This document shows positions 34,121 through 35,954 of a DNA stretch of 35,954 nucleotides, one piece after another. This DNA comes from Planctomycetota bacterium (GTDB lineage: Bacteria; Planctomycetota; Planctomycetia; Pirellulales; Lacipirellulaceae): assembly GCA_024276705.1 (NCBI GenBank), contig JAJRWS010000533.1:1-35954 (forward strand), in the 5' to 3' direction. The notes under the pieces were generated by a model. It was not told the DNA's origin. It ran no database searches and worked only from the letters and a program-made list of their open reading frames with translations. Position 1 is the first letter of the stretch, and each line of letters begins with the position of its first letter. The translations under genes were made by a program, and so were the position numbers.

Positions 34121-35563
34121 ATGGTCTTAGATGAGAAGAATCCGGTCATTATTCAAGGTGGCATGGGAATCGGTGTCTCGGCGTGGCCTTTGGCCAGAGC
34201 TGTCGCCCGGTCCGGACAATTGGGGGTCGTTTCGGGCACTGTGCTCGATGTCGTGCTTGCACGTCGATTGCAGATGGGAGATCCTGGTGGGCACGTCCGA
34301 CATGCACTCGCGGAATTTCCTATTACCTCCATGGCGGACAATATCCTGGATCGTTATTTTGTGCCGGGTGGCAAGCTGGCCGATACTCCCTTTCTTCCAG
34401 TGCCGATGCTCAGCGAACGGCCAACGCGCATGCAGTCGGAGTTGTTGGTGGCGGCCAATTTTGTGGAAGTGATGCTCGCTAAGGAAGGCCATGATGGATT
34501 AGTCGGGATTAACTATCTGGAAAAAGTTCAGATACCCACCTTGCCATCGTTGTATGGGGCGATGATGGCCGGAGTGGATTATGTATTGATGGGGGCGGGA
34601 ATTCCCGCCGCGATTCCCGGCATGTTGGACCGGATGAGCGAAGGGGAAGCGGTTGAACTGTCACTACGAGTGACCGGCGCCGACCGGAATCAAGCGACCA
34701 CGCTACGATTTGATCCGGCGGAGTTTACCGGTGGATTTACACCTTGGCTGACGCGGCCCCGGTTTTTGCCTATTATCGCTTCGTCGACATTGGCTCAGAT
34801 GTTGGTTCGCAAGTCCAACGGTCAAGTCGACGGTTTTATTATCGAAGGTTCCACCGCGGGGGGGCACAATGCACCGCCACGCGGCAAGACCAGGCTGAAT
34901 GGACTGGGAGAGCCTGTCTATGGTCAGCGCGATGTGGTTGACCTGGCCGTGATTCGAGACCTGGGATTGCCATTCTGGCTCGCCGGATCGTATGGCTCGC
35001 CGGAGCAGGTCCAAGATGCACTGGCGACCGGTGCGGCAGGCGTCCAGGTGGGGACCGCTTTTGCATTTTGCGAGGAGTCTGGGATCTCGGCGGAGATTAA
35101 GGAGAGGGTCGTGCAGGGCTGCCGCGCAGGTGAGCTGACGGTCTTCACCGACCCGTTGGCCTCACCGACCGGATTTCCGTTTAAGGTGCTCGGTTTGGAG
35201 GACACTCTATCCGAAGAAGAGGTCTATGAGGCACGCCATCGCACCTGCGACTTGGGATTCCTGCGCGAGGGATACCGACGCGAGGATGGGACCATCGGTT
35301 GGCGTTGCCCGGCGGAACCCGAGGCTGCCTACCTGCGCAAAGGGGGGTTGCGAGAGGAGACGATCGGACGTAAATGCATCTGCAATGGTTTATTGGCCAC
35401 CATCGGCTTGGGACAAGTTCGCATGGACGGACAGCAGGAAAGCCCCGTGGTCACCAGCGGGAACGATGTCAACAGTATTCTCCGATATCTCAAGGAACAA
35501 GACGCGAACAGCTACTCGGCCGGTGATGTGGTGGACTGTTTACTGCAGTTGAGCAAGGTGTAG
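34121..35563 (+). CDS. Nitronate monooxygenase (2-nitropropane dioxygenase)-family FMN protein
   Basis: 480 residues; the start has GGGAAGGA about 8 bases upstream. A TIM-barrel flavoprotein: IIQGGMGIGVSAWPLARAVA (10-29) with LGVVSGT, then the active-site stretch EGSTAGGHNAPPRG with H249, the position of the catalytic base in nitronate monooxygenases, then LAGSYGSPEQVQDALATGAAGVQVGTAFAF (FMN phosphate-binding region, 287-316). The C-terminal ~130 residues include several cysteines (CRAG, RTCDLG, WRCPAEPE, GRKCICNG) and are longer than in simple members. True substrates of this subgroup are not known; nitronate oxidation, releasing nitrite, is only one possibility. It is divergent from the nar-act block and shares its intergenic region. 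Confidence 0.87.
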   Translation: MVLDEKNPVIIQGGMGIGVSAWPLARAVARSGQLGVVSGTVLDVVLARRLQMGDPGGHVRHALAEFPITSMADNILDRYFVPGGKLADTPFLPVPMLSERPTRMQSELLVAANFVEVMLAKEGHDGLVGINYLEKVQIPTLPSLYGAMMAGVDYVLMGAGIPAAIPGMLDRMSEGEAVELSLRVTGADRNQATTLRFDPAEFTGGFTPWLTRPRFLPIIASSTLAQMLVRKSNGQVDGFIIEGSTAGGHNAPPRGKTRLNGLGEPVYGQRDVVDLAVIRDLGLPFWLAGSYGSPEQVQDALATGAAGVQVGTAFAFCEESGISAEIKERVVQGCRAGELTVFTDPLASPTGFPFKVLGLEDTLSEEEVYEARHRTCDLGFLREGYRREDGTIGWRCPAEPEAAYLRKGGLREETIGRKCICNGLLATIGLGQVRMDGQQESPVVTSGNDVNSILRYLKEQDANSYSAGDVVDCLLQLSKV

Positions 35564-35569
35564 GTGTAG

Positions 35570-35611
35570 TTGAGGGTTGAGGGTTGATTTCGTGTACTGA
35601 ACCCTGAACCC
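35570..35611. repeat. Heptad arrays after the flavoprotein gene
   Basis: TTGAGGG, TTGAGGG, TTGATTT (35570-35590) begin 7 bases after the stop codon. TGAACCC twice (35598-35611) follows, then CTTTTTGG. The two arrays are partly complementary (GAGGGTT against AACCCTG) and could pair weakly. Confidence 0.65.
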
Positions 35612-35702
35612 TTTTTGGTTGCGGCCGGAGGCAGTCTTGGGATTAGATATCTTGAGAGGAGCGGAGAACATTAACTCATCCCCCTTGATGTTCTGTAGGA
35701 CT

Positions 35703-35800
35703 CCGATAGCCGCGAAGCGGCGGAATCGTCTAGCCGTGGGCGCTAACCCACGGGCTCCGTGTGCCAGAGCCCCTGAACTGCGTAGCGGTGGCATCAATTT
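35703..35800. repeat. REP-like palindromes near the right end
   Basis: GCCGC-GAA-GCGGC (35709-35721) is a perfect hairpin. AGCCGTGGG, loop CGCTAA, CCCACGGGCT (35732-35756) is near perfect. A third loose palindrome lies at CTGCGTAGCGGTGGC (~35778-35792). The arrangement matches the three-hairpin unit in the actA-actB spacer, though the sequence differs. The 35612-35818 stretch has no supported gene. Confidence 0.6.
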
Positions 35801-35818
35801 TTCCATGGGCATTGTTAC

Positions 35819-35954
35819 TTAAGGCTTGGCCGATAAATAACTACCCGGTTTTCTGTAGGGAACGTTCAAGAAAAAAACTTCGGTAAATCGTGGCGTTCTG
35901 ATAATGCACCTTCGTACTCGTACTCAGCCGCTTGCGGCGGTACTCGTACTCGAG
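35819..35954 (-). repeat. Right arm of 136-bp terminal inverted repeat
   Basis: Reverse complement of 52-187 with two differences in 136 bases. It begins TTAAGGCTTGGCCGATAAATAA and ends, with the window, in the GTACTCG unit (GGCGGTACTCGTACTCGAG). The matching sequence starts exactly at the last base, so the repeat may continue beyond the window. Confidence 0.85.

Noticed and set aside
35540-35812. 90-codon minus-strand frame at the right end
   Set aside because: It consists of translated REP-like palindromes and heptads (GARGLAPTARRFRRFAAIG type), a common false gene in planctomycete repeats.
1-35954. tRNA or rRNA genes
   Set aside because: No cloverleaf or conserved rRNA stretch was noticed on either strand by eye.

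Overview
The window is 35,954 bases of bacterial chromosome or contig, most likely from a planctomycete. The lineage is an inference from several traits seen together: a giant lamin-tail/CotH protein opening with an LEPR-XLL motif and closing with a dockerin-like segment; a PEP-CTERM protease; Tat-exported Gfo/Idh/MocA and DegT-type proteins; starts with little Shine-Dalgarno signal; and intergenic DNA full of palindromes and 7-bp tandem repeats.

Layout. (1) Bases 1-381 hold one arm of a 136-bp inverted repeat whose other arm is the last 136 bases of the window. (2) Bases 382-12355 are accessory or envelope genes: a Tat-signal DegT/AHBA-type aminotransferase (+), a huge CotH/LTD surface protein split by one in-frame TAG (-), a leishmanolysin-like PEP-CTERM metalloprotease directly upstream of it (-), a rhomboid protease (+) and a Tat-signal Gfo/Idh/MocA oxidoreductase (-). 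(3) Bases 12356-12987 are a repeat-rich spacer. (4) Bases 12988-33430 are one long minus-strand respiratory block. In transcription order it reads: diheme cytochrome c (narC-like), narG, narH, narJ, narI, a NarK transporter fused to a DoxX domain, a second NarK, then all six core Alternative Complex III genes (actA, actB, actC, actD, actE, actF), and finally an Rrf2-family regulator. (5) A 690-base AT-rich, repeat-bearing intergenic region separates this block from a divergent nitronate-monooxygenase-family flavoprotein (+). (6) The right end holds heptad repeats, REP-like hairpins and the second inverted-repeat arm.

How the genes fit together. NarGHI with chaperone NarJ reduces nitrate to nitrite at the cytoplasmic face using quinol. 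The two NarK proteins would bring nitrate in and export nitrite. ACIII oxidises quinol and passes electrons to periplasmic cytochrome c. The narC-like diheme protein resembles the extra cytochrome encoded at the head of the Thermus nar operon. Having a complete ACIII in the same gene string as a complete nar operon suggests a single transferable nitrate-respiration module, perhaps with ACIII serving downstream periplasmic nitrite or NO reductases encoded elsewhere. No nitrite, NO or N2O reductase and no haem-copper oxidase is present in the window.

The most unusual points are the NarK-DoxX fusion, the combined nar-act block, heptad arrays placed at or within a few bases of stop codons, a duplicated actB 5' end carrying a decoy start codon around three perfect hairpins, four 11-bp phased direct repeats in the nar/flavoprotein intergenic region, and the long inverted repeats at the two ends.
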